A stretch of DNA of 64,000 bases from Phlyctochytrium arcticum (GCA_025602905.1 JAHLKI010000013.1:248001-312000); one strand, 5' to 3'. Positions 23,903 to 35,449 are shown, counted from the stretch's first letter. Made by a program: numbers and translations. The notes: generated from the letters alone by a model not told the origin.

Positions 23903-25715
23903 CTAGCAAAGTCCAATGTTGTTGACGCGTACAGTCCGAATGCCCTCTTCCGAGAATTCAGCACCGGCATTGACCAGGACGTTCGTGACGCGAGATGAGA
24001 GGGATGTGGATGCGTTATTGCCACAGGCATACGATACGATTTTGCCATCGTTGACTTTGACGACCTTAAAGTCGACGGAGGTGGTGTAGGGGTTGACGGG
24101 GAGGGTAGCGATCCAGGTACAGGCCTGGGCGTTGCAAGTGAAGCGGGCGAGGGGGAGGGGTTGAGTCCATGCGCCGAGTTCGGGGATGTTGCCGAGGATG
24201 GCGAGGGATTCCGAGTTGGAGGCTGGGATGCCGTTGACTTCGAAGCGGATGGATTTGGAGTTGTCGTCGAGGTTGGAGACGAAGGATGTGTAGAGTTTGA
24301 GGGCATTGTATTTGGCGTCAATGAGGTCGACGTAGCGGAGGAGGGTGAGGCCGTTGACATTGTACTGTTTGAGAATGTTGCGCATGTTTTTGTACTTGTA
24401 GAGTTCGGATTCGTGGATGGAGAGGGCGTTTTCGGCAAAGCAGGTGGCACCGAGACGCTGGCATTTTCCGTAGAATTCGTGGGCTAGAGTAGCGGCGCCG
24501 GAGTAAAAGGGAGCTTCAGCTTGGTCGTTTTGTTCAATGGCGGTAAAGGTGATGGCGGCATTGTTGTCGCGCATGGCGGTGATGAGTTTGTCATAGTCGA
24601 CGTAGCCCGTGGCCAACGCGGCGGATTTGGTTTCGTCGCGAGCGTGGTATTGCCAGTGGACGCCGGCAATCTTGACGGCGATTTTGGCTTTGGGGAGGGA
24701 GGGGAGGATGGTTTTTTGGGCGATTTGAACGAGTTGGACGCCCCAGTCGAGGATTTCCTTTTGGTACCAGTCGAAAAAGTCACGGCCAAAGCCAGAGTCC
24801 CAGCCGCGGCCCTTCCAAAAGTAATCGGAGCCGGCTTTACCCTGGCAGATGGCGACAACGTTGGTGGAAAATGTCGTGTCGCAAGGGGGAGTGATGGCGT
24901 TGGGGTCAGAGATGGAAGAGCCCCAGGCCTTGTTGAGGGAGTCCATGTTGTTGTTGTATTTGGCCATGGTAGAGTTGCGGAAGGAGGAGATGGCGGCGGC
25001 ATTGTAGACTTGGAGTTCACCGCGGCCGGGGTAGGACCAGTTGTCGGTAGAGTAGGAAGGGTAGCGGAGTTCGCCCGAGGCACCTCCAGAGAGATCGATG
25101 CGGTCGACAATGTCGGCGTAGTCGGCAAAGGTCTTGGCAAAGGCTTCGTAGAGTTCGCCGAGTTCTTGGACGGATGTTTTGCCGTTGACAAGGGCCCAGG
25201 GTGAGGGTGCTTCGACGGATTTTGTGCCGTGGATACTGGTATACTTTTGGTCGTCACTGAGTCCGTTCAGGTACCTATTTTTTGGAGTCCTTAGTTTGTG
25301 GTTTTTTTTTTTGGAAAGGACTAGTAGACACTTACCACTGAGGCAAACCAATGTTGCATTCGGTAGTGCCCGAGCCTCCACACTGATGTGTCGAGATGAT
25401 GGGGACCCACCGCAGACCGCTATCCCGAATATGTTTGGCGAGTTCGCGATAATACGAGAAATCAAACTGGTTGTCTCCAGCGGCCTCGACCCAACCCCAC
25501 CAAATGTCGGTGGTGAGAGCAAAGATGCCGTTGGCCTTGAGTTGGTGGAGGTGGTTGTCGAATTCGGCCCAGTTTTGGATGCGGTTGAGCGGGCCCATGA
25601 CTTCGGCGTGGTAGCCAGCTGCTGCTACTTCTGGGGCTCTGGGGAAGGGAACAGCGAGGACGGTGGATGTGGCCGTGGCCGCCAGGGCCAGGGAAAGCAA
25701 GTTTGAAATCTTCAT
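23903..25715 (-). CDS. Secreted beta-amylase (GH14) with C-terminal CBM20 starch-binding domain
   Basis: Beta-amylase (EC 3.2.1.2) removes maltose from non-reducing ends of starch. Two exons, 25715-25336 and 25274-23903, are separated by a 61-nt intron (GTAAGT...ATAG), giving 583 residues. The signal peptide is MKISNLLSLALAATATSTVL. GH14 motifs: TDIWWGWVEAAGDNQFDFSY (residues 69-88) and LSGGASGELRYPSY, where E195 matches the family's general acid. CFAENAL follows, where E408 matches the general base. From about 468 a CBM20 module follows with SLAILGNIPELGAWTQ and VDFKVVKVNDG. The architecture resembles bacterial (Bacillus-type) beta-amylases more than plant ones, judged from motif context. 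GH14 is uncommon in fungi. It lies 2.4 kb downstream of a maltose/sucrose-type transporter gene on the same strand. A (GT)n run and a CT-rich stretch lie just upstream of the start. Confidence 0.93.
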
Positions 25716-28141
25716 GGTTTCAAGCAACGGTGATGATGGTCCAAAAAAGGTTGTGGTGGTGGTGGTGGAGTATGAGGTTTAAGCGATCTACGCTGTGTGT
25801 GTGTGTGTGTGTGAGTGAGTTCCTCCAGATCTCACGCCAACCTTTTATACCCCGCCCGCACCAAGAATCCAAGATGCACACTTTCCCTCGCTCGACGCTC
25901 GACGCTCTCCCCGGACCCCAAGGTCGCCGCCAAACATGAGCCGCTCACGTTTGTTTTCGTGGTCGGGGTTCGCTTTTCGTATTTGGTCGGGTCGTGGTGG
26001 TGGCACAAAGTTGATCTCTGGGACCGTTATTCTTTTGCTTTATGCATTTCAAATTCAGGTACGTTTGTCACATTAATTAATCTCTTTAGCCTGCCGTTGC
26101 TCATTCATTCATGAAATGCTTGTCCCAGTTACGCATCTTGCTTGATTTTATTCCATAACTTTTTTCCTACTTTCCATATACTTTCTCGATCGAGAGAGTA
26201 GATCTCACACCTTTCAGACTTCACACTCCGACGCTCAGTCACAACGGCACGCGACGCGACAAAAGATGGCCCATAGCCAGGCAGGCAAGGTCACGCGCGC
26301 GAAAAAAAATACATCTTTTTGACGGGTTACATTTTCGGGTTTCGTCGCGTGCCTTTCGCACAAGTTGCTCGTGTGCCATCCGTGTGCCAGGTGAACAACC
26401 CTCGCTCCCACAACCCCGTGATCGCTTACTTCGGACTTTCGCGTTGGGCATCTTGTCAAATCCTTGAATACACTCGTACTGCTGAACCAGTGAGTACCCC
26501 GAGTGAGTTAATACAGCTAAAACATTGAATGATTCTTTGGAGTCTTCATATATATACTCGAGTCACTCGAGTACAATTAATAGGACTGAGTGAAGTAAAT
26601 GTTGGGCGAAATGTTCACCACCAAAAAAAAGTGTTGACCGTCCCCACGGCCGCCGGACCACAGATCTCGGCCAAACACATTCTCCGCTTTCCTTTTGCAA
26701 TTGAATGACGTATTATCAGTCAACGCAAAACTTTAATAATTCCACGGCCGTGAGTGACTCAGTGACCGGCGTCACGTTCCCGGCACGACGACCGCCGCCA
26801 GCCAGATTAAATTCTCAACCACGGTTTTATAAAACAAACACCGGGGACTATTGGCATTAACACTATTCCAAAAGACAATATCAGTAAACCTTTTCCATCA
26901 CAGAAAGAAGAGATATTCACTCCCCAGACTCTTTCCTCCCGAATCAAAGGGAAACGCGGATTTTTCGTGTCGGTTTCCCCTCCATCTTGTCCCCCAGATC
27001 ATCTTGTCTATAAATCACATGTACTCATTTATATACTTGTGTGAGCAGAAGATGATGCAAGTATTCGTATTTACCCTCGGGTCTTTCCAAACTTTAAAGT
27101 AATTCTTTCCTTTCTGATTCTGAATCTGAATTGAATGAAGGATCAAGCTATTTTTTTCAGATTTCCAAAGCAAACTTTTACTTTTTTTCAAGGCAGAAAT
27201 AATTACTTCGACCTTTGTACTTGAATTACACAGCTGCTTTCGAGATTTTATACCCGCTCCTTTGTTCAATTCTGTCGCAATGACTCGCAAACAATCGTCT
27301 GCACCGCAGTGTTACCCGCACCAAGACGTCTCAAAGTCATTTATGCGAAGAGCGTTATTCTCCCCAAACATGACAAACAATTGCCATTTAAAAAAAAAAA
27401 ACAGGTTGCAATTCGATTTGAAATCTTCTATAACATGGCGGCAAGTTGGGGTCAGGTCAAGGTCCCCCTCTTCCAGATCCACACAGAATCACAGATCCAA
27501 AAACCCCCAACCTCGGCACAACCGCGGCGGCGACGGGGCATAGAAATGCATGACGTCAAGCATCGTTAAATGAAATAGCGCAGGACCCCCGGGCACGTTC
27601 TCTGCACGCCAGAGACACACGCCGACATGGCGGCAACCTTTTACCAGTACCTGGGTACCCAAGGACATTTTCATTCATGTTCAATTTCATGAACTTTTTG
27701 CGCCCTAGGAAAATGTTTTTGATTTTTCTTTTGCAACAACATTTTTTTCAAGAGAGATAGATTGTTTTTGTTTTGATCGTGGAAGGAGTTCATGGGAATA
27801 GATTTACATGAAAGCCATTACGAAATACCGTGCCGGTCGTGGAGGGAAACACATCAGAAAAATTACAAAGTGAAATGCCAAACGGAACAGAATGATTTGT
27901 GATCAACACATTGTACGATATATTTGGGAGAAAGTTTTTGTGCTAAAGGCGTTTCATATATGTACAAAAACGTGAGAAAAAAAAACATATGAGGATGAGG
28001 AGGAGGTTAGAGTTAAGAAAGTACGTGGGAGTAGGTAGTAGTAGTTAGTAGGTAGGTAGAGGGGGTAATATAAATGAAAACAAAAAAGGTTTGGGTGTGG
28101 GTAATGGGAGAGGGAGAGAGAGAGAGGAAGGAGAGGGGGGA
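25716..28141. other. Intergenic between beta-amylase and transporter genes
   Basis: Contains the amylase promoter and the transporter 3' flank. (GT)n lies at 25793-25813. CCGCTCACGTTT at 25941 and CCAAAAAAAAGTGTTGACC at 26621 have close counterparts upstream of the transporter gene. A TAGTAGGTAGGTAG-type low-complexity run lies near 28025-28065. No further gene is recognised. Confidence 0.5.
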
Positions 28142-29598
28142 TTAGATCTTCTCGCTCTGCTTTTCGGCGTAGGCGGGAACACTGCCGTCAACCATGGTGC
28201 TTGTGTTGCTGACGGGGACAGGGTCCTCCTTGATAAAGAAGCAGAGAATGGCAGCGAGTCCCAAACAACATCCGGCAATCAAAAAGGTCCATGGCAAACC
28301 GTCGACTCCCAAGTTGGAGCGGAGGGCAGAGACGATAAAGGTGATGATCAACTGAGGGAGGCAGATAAACAAGTTGAGGAGACCCATGCGGACACCGACC
28401 TCATCAGCATTGTCTTGGGCAGCGTACTTGCCGACGAGGGCAAAGGGGAAGGCGTTGATGGCAGAGTTGGTGATGGCCCAGAGGAGGGTGACGGCGTAGG
28501 CCATGCCGACAGTTTGCGGGCCAAACTTGGCGAGGATAAACATGACGGCACCGAGACCGAGACCAATGGCGTAAGGAATCTTGATTTTGGTGAGGTAGCC
28601 CTTGGAGACGATAAAGGCGAGGAACAGGCCGAAAAAGGTCTGGATGATGGCTTGGTACAGGGATGAGTCTCCGTAGCGGCGCTGGCCTTCTTCGTAGTCG
28701 GCCTTTTGTTGGACGGTACAGGTCTCCTCAGAGCAGCCCTTGTAGACGGATCGGCCCCACCAGGAAGAAGCAGTAGGCCAGTAAGCAAAGGCAGCGGCCC
28801 ATGACAAGAATTCAATGGCACAGACAATGGCCATACGGTAGTCCATGCGGAACACGTTGCGGGCAACAGTGACAAAGGGATCGGCGAGACGGACGGCGAC
28901 GACGCGGGTGTTGACGCGTTCCTTGACCAGGAAAAAGGTGAGAGAGATAAAGACAACGTTGATGGCCATGACGGTGATGAGGAGTTTGGGGAGTTCAGAG
29001 GGTTTGCCGCTCCAGAAGCCCTTCATGAGTCCGAAACCAATGATGGAACCTACACCCTGGCATAGGGTAGCGAGTAACTGTACAGTGGTCTGTTGGTCTT
29101 CGGCGGCATTGTCACCAGCGAGGGCACGGAGGGGGGTCTGGATAACGTTGATGGTAATGTCGAGAACAATGAAGGCGATAAAGGCGACGGGGAGACTGGC
29201 ACCGCCATACTTGTAGGACATGGCGAAAACGATGGATGCAATAACGGTGAGAATGAGGCCGACGGCGATAAAAGGTTTACGGCGACCGTATTTGGAGGTG
29301 CAGGCGTCAGAGTAGGCACCGACAATGGGGGCGGTAAAGAATCCAGTGATGGGTCCAAAGATCCAAACTAGAGAGCATTCCAGAGTTAGCCCAATGATTC
29401 TCTCATTTTCTCAAAAGCAAGAAGGATAAACTCACTGTTTTGCGACCAGAATGCACCAAGACCGTAACTTTCCATAACGGGGGTGATGACTCCAAACTCG
29501 GTGGACCAGATGGCCTGGACACCGACCCAGGGCAGGGTCAATGCCGCCAGCTGCAGCATCGACAGGCGAGGGCCTGTTGTCGTCTCGGTCGTACTCAT
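28142..29598 (-). CDS. MFS sucrose/maltose:proton symporter (GPH/SUT-SLC45 type)
   Basis: Two exons, 29598-29436 and 29367-28142, with a 68-nt intron (GTGAGT...TCTAG) give 462 residues. The protein starts MSTTETTTGPRLSMLQLAAL. The first helix has LTLPWVGVQAIWSTEFG, and loop 2-3 has SDACTSKYGRRKPFI, the GRRKP signature of the glycoside-pentoside-hexuronide:cation symporter family that includes fission yeast Sut1 and plant SUTs. About 12 hydrophobic segments are visible. A central hydrophilic loop of about 50 residues with cysteines (GCSEETCTVQQ) sits between helices 6 and 7. It should act at the plasma membrane importing a disaccharide. Next to a secreted beta-amylase, maltose is the likeliest substrate; this is inferred from context. 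Confidence 0.9.
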
Positions 29599-31987
29599 TG
29601 TGTGCGTTGAGTGCTTCGGGGTGGGGGGAAATGAGGTGGGATGAGGATCTGGGGAACGAAAGGGAAATCCGGACGGGCGCCTCAGTTTAAATACTTTTTT
29701 TTTTTCCCGCTGGTCCCCACCCGCTTGAAATTCACGCCAAAATGTTCCTCGCACGAATCCGCACAAATCCGTGGGATTACGACGCAACCCCCCCAAAAAA
29801 AATTGCCGGCCCAAAAAAGTGTTGACACCCCGCACGCGACACACACACGACGCAAAAAAAACCATCTCACGAGCACCGCCAGGCACAATTGTCCTTCAAT
29901 TCAGATCCAACGCGCAATCGTATACTTTTGTTACATGTCTCATTCATTTCAGTTTATGCATTTCTTACTTTCCACCTTGCTCACAGTTTCATGTCTCAAC
30001 ATTTTTTTCATACTCGAGTACTCGAATATGTCCATACCAACACAATTTCTCTATGCCCCCGCCAAAGATCCTCTGCTTTTCCATCCAAGATCTTGTTCTG
30101 CACACCAACCTGTCAAAAACACGCGACCCGCTCACGTTCGTGTCACCCAGCGCGTCACCCAACCATTTTCCATGAATGGGATTTTCGTTAATACACAATA
30201 TAATCCAGATAAGAAAGCGATAGGGAATTTAATGTTTGTGTGTTCGTCGATTCCATTGGAGTCAGAATGTCTCGGGCTCTCCGCACAGAAACGTGCTCAT
30301 TGCCCCGTTCCGGCCAATCGCCAGAAACTAAAATTTAATACCAGCAATCTTGGGTCGCACACACACACGACCTGCACACGACAGAGAGACCGACGGCGCA
30401 TTGGGCTCCTCCATAAGCGGGGCTTGAACCGCTTGCGCTTCCGGAATTTATTTTCTATACGAGATCACGGATACTCCTCGATCGACGAGAACTCTGTATA
30501 GATCTGACCCAGATTTCATAGATGCAAACTTGGGGGTTAAATTCGGTGCATGGCTGAAATGAAATGTGAAATTGAGGGAAGATGGGGACCCCGATTGAGA
30601 CCCGCATACGACTTTTAGCGGCTGCACCCAGAAAAAAAAACGGCCCGGAAAACGGATAATCAGAATCATCCACATGTATCACGACTTTTTGTTTATCTTG
30701 CAAGATTGTATTCGCCAGATCAATTGACAGTCCTCGTGACTGGGCAAGAGCTGCTGTACGATGCAAGATTTTGGCAGATTGGACAAAAGTCAGGGGGGAG
30801 TTAATCGATGTCAACCCCCCCTTTCCTTTGCTAAAAAGATGGATCTTGCAATTCATCTCTCTCGTCAACTCTTGGATGTCAAAGAATTTCAATTCCGGAA
30901 GGTGGTTTTCCGGACAGTGTGTAACTTTCTCAGCAGCATCTCGGATAGAGTTTGAGTTTTGGCTCTTGAGCTTTTAGAGCTTTCCTGCAAGCCCCAGGGG
31001 GAATTGCTTTTAACCTTACTGCAAGCCTCAACAGTCGAAATCCTTGATGCATCTCGAATTTCTTTTTTCGTTGGGTCTGCCGTGAGATTTGTGCAAGGCG
31101 CTCAGAGTGAATTTTGACAATTCTACTCGTATGTATCTGTGAAGCACAAGAAGTGCATCTCTCATCAGTCTCATGGCTCCTCCGAATCTGACATTGCGCA
31201 GTCAACGGCGCTGAATGAACCCACGTGTTTCGACGACCGTACGTGACCACTCAGCACTTGTTGCAATTGTTATGCCAGATAAAGCCCATCACTATCCTAA
31301 TAAAGAACACGGCTCTCTCGTTTTGGACGCCTTGAGGGGTCTCCGGATTAAAACCAGTCTGACGAATAAAACCAGATTCTTGAATAAAACCTACCAATTT
31401 ACACGAGGACTGTTTGCTCACAGGAATTTGATCCAAATTGGGTTGACCGCTGACTTGAAGTAGACTTGGTTTGGTTTCTTTTGGTCGCGAGGGGGCTCGC
31501 CGTTTTGGGTTCGCCATTTCGAGTCAACTCGTCAATTGTCCCGGGAATATTGAGGAACTTTCCTCAACGCAACTTTTCCATGGCATGTTGAAGTATCACA
31601 AAGGCGTAAATAATGAGAGCCTTGAGGTGCTCAAGGACGATGCTTTTGGCACGGCGAAGATGGCTGGCGTTCGTGATTGGTCGTGATTGAACAAAATCAG
31701 ACCTACTTCAAGCCCAAGCAACGATTTAAGATCTGGAGTTCCCCGGTTGACCAGCCAGATACAGGCTTCTCTGGGACCATCATTGCGCACAGCTGGGTAT
31801 TGATTTGCCGGCCGACACATCTTAGAGTATCAATCAACCAAACAGTCGAGCCATTTTGCCAGCGATAATTCCCACACAGAATACCGGTGACCCCCTCCAG
31901 CAGGACCATCCATCGCATCCATCGTTCCTTTGAGGGTGAAATGATCGCCAGACGCCAGTCCATGAACCGGAAATCGCGGTGGGCATT
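29599..31987. other. Intergenic, upstream of transporter; no recognised gene
   Basis: Contains the transporter promoter (CCAAAAAAGTGTTGACA at 29811, CCGCTCACGTTC at 30128). A minus-strand open frame at 30455-30880 has no recognisable family. Dispersed repeat segments lie at 30354-30389 (ACACGACCTGCACACGACAG) and about 31340-31440 (two GAATAAAACC blocks). Confidence 0.45.
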
Positions 31988-31989
31988 TA

Positions 31990-32186
31990 CACCGAATTCA
32001 GTATTTAGTCTAGGTCGAGAATTCGTCTAGGTTCAGAATTAGTCTAGGTGGACTCACATTAAAATGTGGAATGTTGAACTTGAGTTGAACCCACCCATAT
32101 GAAATTGACCTAGACTAATTCTCGAAATCCGGTCAGGATTTCGAGTTCAGAATTAGTCTAGGCTAGACTAAATACTGAATTCGGTG
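31990..32186. mobile_element. MITE-like element, Tc1/mariner type, copy B
   Basis: A 197-bp element with terminal inverted repeats of about 22 bp. The left end is CACCGAATTCAGTATTTAGT plus CT, and the right end is its exact inverse, ending GAATTCGGTG. TA dinucleotides flank both sides (31988-31989 and 32187-32188), as expected for a Tc1/mariner target duplication. Internal AGAATTAGTCTAGG repeats lie in both orientations. It is the same family as 6401-6594 but better preserved. Confidence 0.85.
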
Positions 32187-32429
32187 TAGCGTCGACGCTA
32201 AAATCGCCGCCGTTGAACCTGCCCGACGCTTTAGAGCCGCCTTCCCCCCCTTTGCATCCAAAAAGAGCAAAGGCTTCTCCCGTTGAAGATGCCCGACCCT
32301 CCGCACCCGCTTCGCATCCAAAAGGATCAAGCCCAGATCTACATTAGGATAGCAGAGAGACCGATCTGGAGTAAATTGCCAAAAAGTGGGAGCATCCGTG
32401 TACGCAGGTTTTTGGTCGGGTTTCTCCTC

Positions 32430-32700
32430 CACTGGACCGACCTCCACGGGTGCAGCAGTTCTCTTTGCACCAAAGAAAGACGGCACTCTTCGTTGTTGTA
32501 TCGACTACCGAGGGTTGAATAAACAAACGAAAAAAGACCGAACACCTATGCCGCATCTTGGAGAACTGCGACACCGCACTGTTGGCAAGAAGTACTTCTC
32601 TTCTCTGGACATCAAGGAGGCCTATCACTGCGTTCGGATTCGCAAAAGTGATATCCAGAAGACTGCGTTCAAGACACGTTTCTCCTCCGTCCTCAGCTCT
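32430..32700 (+). mobile_element. Ty3/Gypsy reverse transcriptase fragment
   Basis: The frame reads VLFAPKKDGTLRCCIDYRGL, NKQTKKDRTPMP, SSLDIKEAYHCVRI and KTAFKTRF, in the order of the fingers and palm of Gypsy reverse transcriptases. The frame then breaks before the YxDD active site. No LTRs, protease or integrase were found next to it. It is a dead fragment. Confidence 0.88.
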
Positions 32701-33700
32701 TCAAAGATGGCAGCGAACCCAATGCATCCGTTCTTCACGAAAGAGCTTTCGTCGTGGACCCCAAAGGGTTTCTTCTTTGGTGGTGGATCGTCAGAAGAGG
32801 ACCCGAACTCCGTGTGGCTCCGCAACCCGAGAAAATTACCCAGGAAGGAACCACCGACCAGATTGAAACCGCCGAAAAACTACTAGCAGACAAGAAGGTA
32901 GGTGCTCCAATAGTCATCATCCTGGCGGCTGCGCAGGTTTGAAACGGGAGCCGTTGGGGTCTTCACCAACTTTCAAGTCGCCTCAGAGTCCGTCCTCGCA
33001 GAGAGGCCCGTCTTCCGGGCAAAATGACTTGGGTAATGAGTTCACCGTCCGATGGCGCGTACCGGTTTCTCCTGATGGAGAGGGCACGAGGGAGAGTAAT
33101 TTTTCAATTGCGGCGTTAAGATTCGCTGTGGCCGTTTACAAATGATGGTTGCTGACACCTACGTTTCTTTTAGACATTCTCCCAATTATTCCGGTTTTTG
33201 AAGGATGAAGCGAAGACGATTGCTGGCAATAACATCGTAGTTAACCGGCGCGTAACCGCAACCGAATTCTCGCCCGTCATGTCCAGCGGAAGCATTGCTA
33301 ACGTCCCTCGCGCCCCACCCAGAAAAATATTATTCCCAGATTGAAGGAAACCCGCGACCTGGATATAGGGACGGTATTGCAAAAAATTCTCGACCTGCAA
33401 GGACCGAGGCGAAAGGAGGACCGCCCGGCCGAGGAATCGCTACCGGAACCATCGCCAGCGAAGAAGAGAACCCTATGCCAGCCTATTAGAAAATCGGAAG
33501 ACGATCCTCTTGCGTTTAATCTCCGCCTTTTGAACTATCCGGCAAATAGAGGCATTATCACCAAGTCGGAACATACCAAATGTATCCAAATTTTATTCAC
33601 GCCGCTTCATTGACCGCCAGGCCCCGAAATCGCCGGAAAAGGGTAAGATGACAGGTTTCAAAACGCAAAGTCCGACGGCCATGTCCTGCTCATTCTTACT

Positions 33701-33736
<36 letters not shown>

Positions 33737-33843
33737 AACAAAGGTGCGTGAGCAAACTAGTCTAGTCGTTACCCAATACCCCGACCCATCCTGAGGAGTC
33801 TGTCACTAAGTAGATCACCTTTACAGCATTGCGACTTCACACC
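32701..33843. other. Degenerate repeat-derived sequence
   Basis: The frames after the Gypsy fragment are open but broken into short unrecognised pieces. An (AC)n microsatellite of about 16 units lies at 33702-33734. No functional gene is supported. Confidence 0.4.
33702..33734. repeat. (AC)n microsatellite
   Basis: An uninterrupted CA/AC dinucleotide run of 33 bases. Confidence 0.97.
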
Positions 33844-34146
33844 ATGGCCCAGGAAGGCAGCATCTCCACCCCGCCTGTCGATGTTGAAAGAAGCGGTTAT
33901 AGACATGTATGCAGCCGCTTCAAAAGGTGGTGCGCCGCGGAGGCTTTGGCGACGGGCCATTACTATGGCGATAGCGACAAGGTGAACAGGGTGACCACCG
34001 GGAAGGTCATTTTGTACATACAGGACGATCTGATTGCCAATGGCATGGGCATTAGCAGACACCCAAGAGATTGCCGGGCTCAGGATATCCATTTTCATCT
34101 TTCCGGCTTGATGTGGTTGCAAAGACAGCAACCCTGGAATGATTAG
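33844..34146 (+). pseudogene. Possible Crypton-type tyrosine recombinase N-terminal (core-binding) fragment
   Basis: A 100-residue frame starting MAQEGSISTPPVDVERSGYR. RHVCSRFKRWCAAEAL, then VNRVTTGKVILYIQDDLI and LSGLMWLQRQQPWND, follow the spacing of the core-binding domain seen in fungal Crypton/Ndc10-like proteins (Y..h...F..WC, VT..Kv..YL...V, L..L...Q). The catalytic domain (R-H-R-Y residues) is absent; a stop follows at 34146. The recognition is from motif spacing only. Confidence 0.35.
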
Positions 34147-34260
34147 GTATCGGCCGAGTGATTGCCATCCATTCGATCTAAGCTGATTTGGAAAACGTTC
34201 AGCCTCATGATAGATGAGGTCAGAAAGAACAGTGTGAAAGAACGGTGGCTTGAAATTATG

Positions 34261-34380
34261 ATCCAATAACATTTGTCGCAACTTCACTATCACTATCCAA
34301 TTACTTTTGTCGCAACTTCACCATCACTATCCAACTGTCGCAACTTCACTATTAGTATCCCATTACATTTGTCGCAAGTA
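34261..34380. repeat. Short tandem repeat, about 34-bp unit, 3.5 copies
   Basis: Units begin ATCCAATAAC, ATCCAATTAC, ATCCAAC and ATCCCATTAC, and share TTTGTCGCAACTTCAC and TATCACT. Unit lengths are 34, 34 and 28, plus a partial unit. Confidence 0.85.
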
Positions 34381-34484
34381 CAACAATCTCCGTCAACTAT
34401 CACCACCAACCCTAGGTACATAGGTAAGATGAAAGCTTCTCTTATGATCTTCCCATAATATACTGACTTTGGATAAAGAACAAA

Positions 34485-34661
34485 ATGGCCAAGTCCAGCA
34501 AGTCCAGCACTCAACCAGTCGTCAACTATCTGGATGTGGGAACCCCGCCATACATATACACCAATAAGAAGGATGGTTTTTACGCATGCTCACGGCCCCA
34601 TTTCGCATTTGTCGGGGAAAGCAAAACGACACCCTACTCATTTAAAACCGTATCGGAATGA
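34485..34661 (+). CDS. Small hypothetical ORF, 58 residues
   Basis: An ATG after AAAGAACAAA opens a 58-residue frame, MAKSSKSSTQPVVNYLDVGT then YTNKKDGFYACSRPHFAFV, ending in TGA. It has no recognised domain. A weak exon with CCTAG|GTACAT and TAAG-like signals lies just upstream. It may be chance. Confidence 0.2.
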   Translation: MAKSSKSSTQPVVNYLDVGTPPYIYTNKKDGFYACSRPHFAFVGESKTTPYSFKTVSE

Positions 34662-35287
34662 ACAAAATCTTCTGCTGTATAAATGATACCTTCAATCGTA
34701 CTTCTTCTATCTTGGGTTTGGTGAGTTTTTTTGTCGTGTACTTATGTCACATCTTGGTCCCAACTAAATTATGATCCACAGTGTGATTCCCACAAATAAA
34801 TTCATACCGTGGACATTTTTTTTTTCCAATGGCATAGGGCAAAGAGCCCTTGTTGCTGCTATCAATATTATTTTTGTTATTTTTGTGCTTTAATAAATCT
34901 TTGCTTGTCGATGCATGGCCCATAGCGAAAATCCAAGTTGGACGTAGATTTTTGCCGCAAGTAGAACGATTCTAGACTGTTTGATTGTTGAGTTGCGGTG
35001 ATGGGCATGCTCAGAGCACTTGTGTCTATACTTCAATCGGCTCTCTTCCGATACTGCCCGAATATTCCCATGCTGAAAGCTCGCGAAGACCTTTGAGATA
35101 TAGTGGGGCGATCAAGCTTCGGTTGTTCTCAACTACCCATTCTGTAAGGTTTGAAAGCTCTGTAGCACCTTTGCCCCAATTTGTAGATCTCAGATGGTTC
35201 GCAATTACTTTAGTGGTCATCGTAACAAATTAACGGCAGAGAAGAAACTGGTGCATTTGTTCCTGGAGGTGGAGGAATCGCATTATA

Positions 35288-35446
35288 GGGGGTGTCAAAC
35301 AGAGGCCAAAAATTATAAAAAAATTTAAAAATTTTATATCGTCAGAGGATTTCATTCATCCACATAGTTGAAAAAGTGTTATATCGACGGCCAAAAAGTT
35401 ATATCGTTTCGATATAAAACTCGATCTGCCCATGTTTGACACCCCC
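35288..35446. mobile_element. MITE-like element, family 2
   Basis: Inverted ends GGGGGTGTCAAAC and GTTTGACACCCCC are flanked by TA on each side. The inner part is A/T-rich with TATATCG repeats; no frame is present. The right end has the extra GCCCAT also present in the fragment at 10874-10908, while the left end lacks it. Confidence 0.75.
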
Positions 35447-35449
35447 TAT

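Larger units (their letters stand above)
34147..35287. other. Intergenic with tandem repeats
   Basis: Holds the tandem repeat at 34261-34380 and the small open frame at 34485-34661. The remainder (34662-35287) is A/T-rich and shows no gene. Confidence 0.45.

Noticed and set aside
24161..25204. Plus-strand genes opposite the beta-amylase
   Set aside because: Gly/Val-rich shadows of the strongly biased GH14 coding strand.
28091..29371. Plus-strand genes opposite the transporter
   Set aside because: Frames are antisense shadows of a well-supported membrane protein gene.
30409..30440. tRNA T-arm (GCGGTTCAAGCCCCGC, minus)
   Set aside because: The stem has a mismatch and the rest of the tRNA is absent.
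30455..30880. Protein-coding gene of about 130 residues on the minus strand
   Set aside because: Open frame with no recognisable motif, a poor start and composition unlike neighbouring genes.
33769..34293. Minus-strand 174-residue protein
   Set aside because: Antisense to the Crypton-like frame; no recognisable content of its own.
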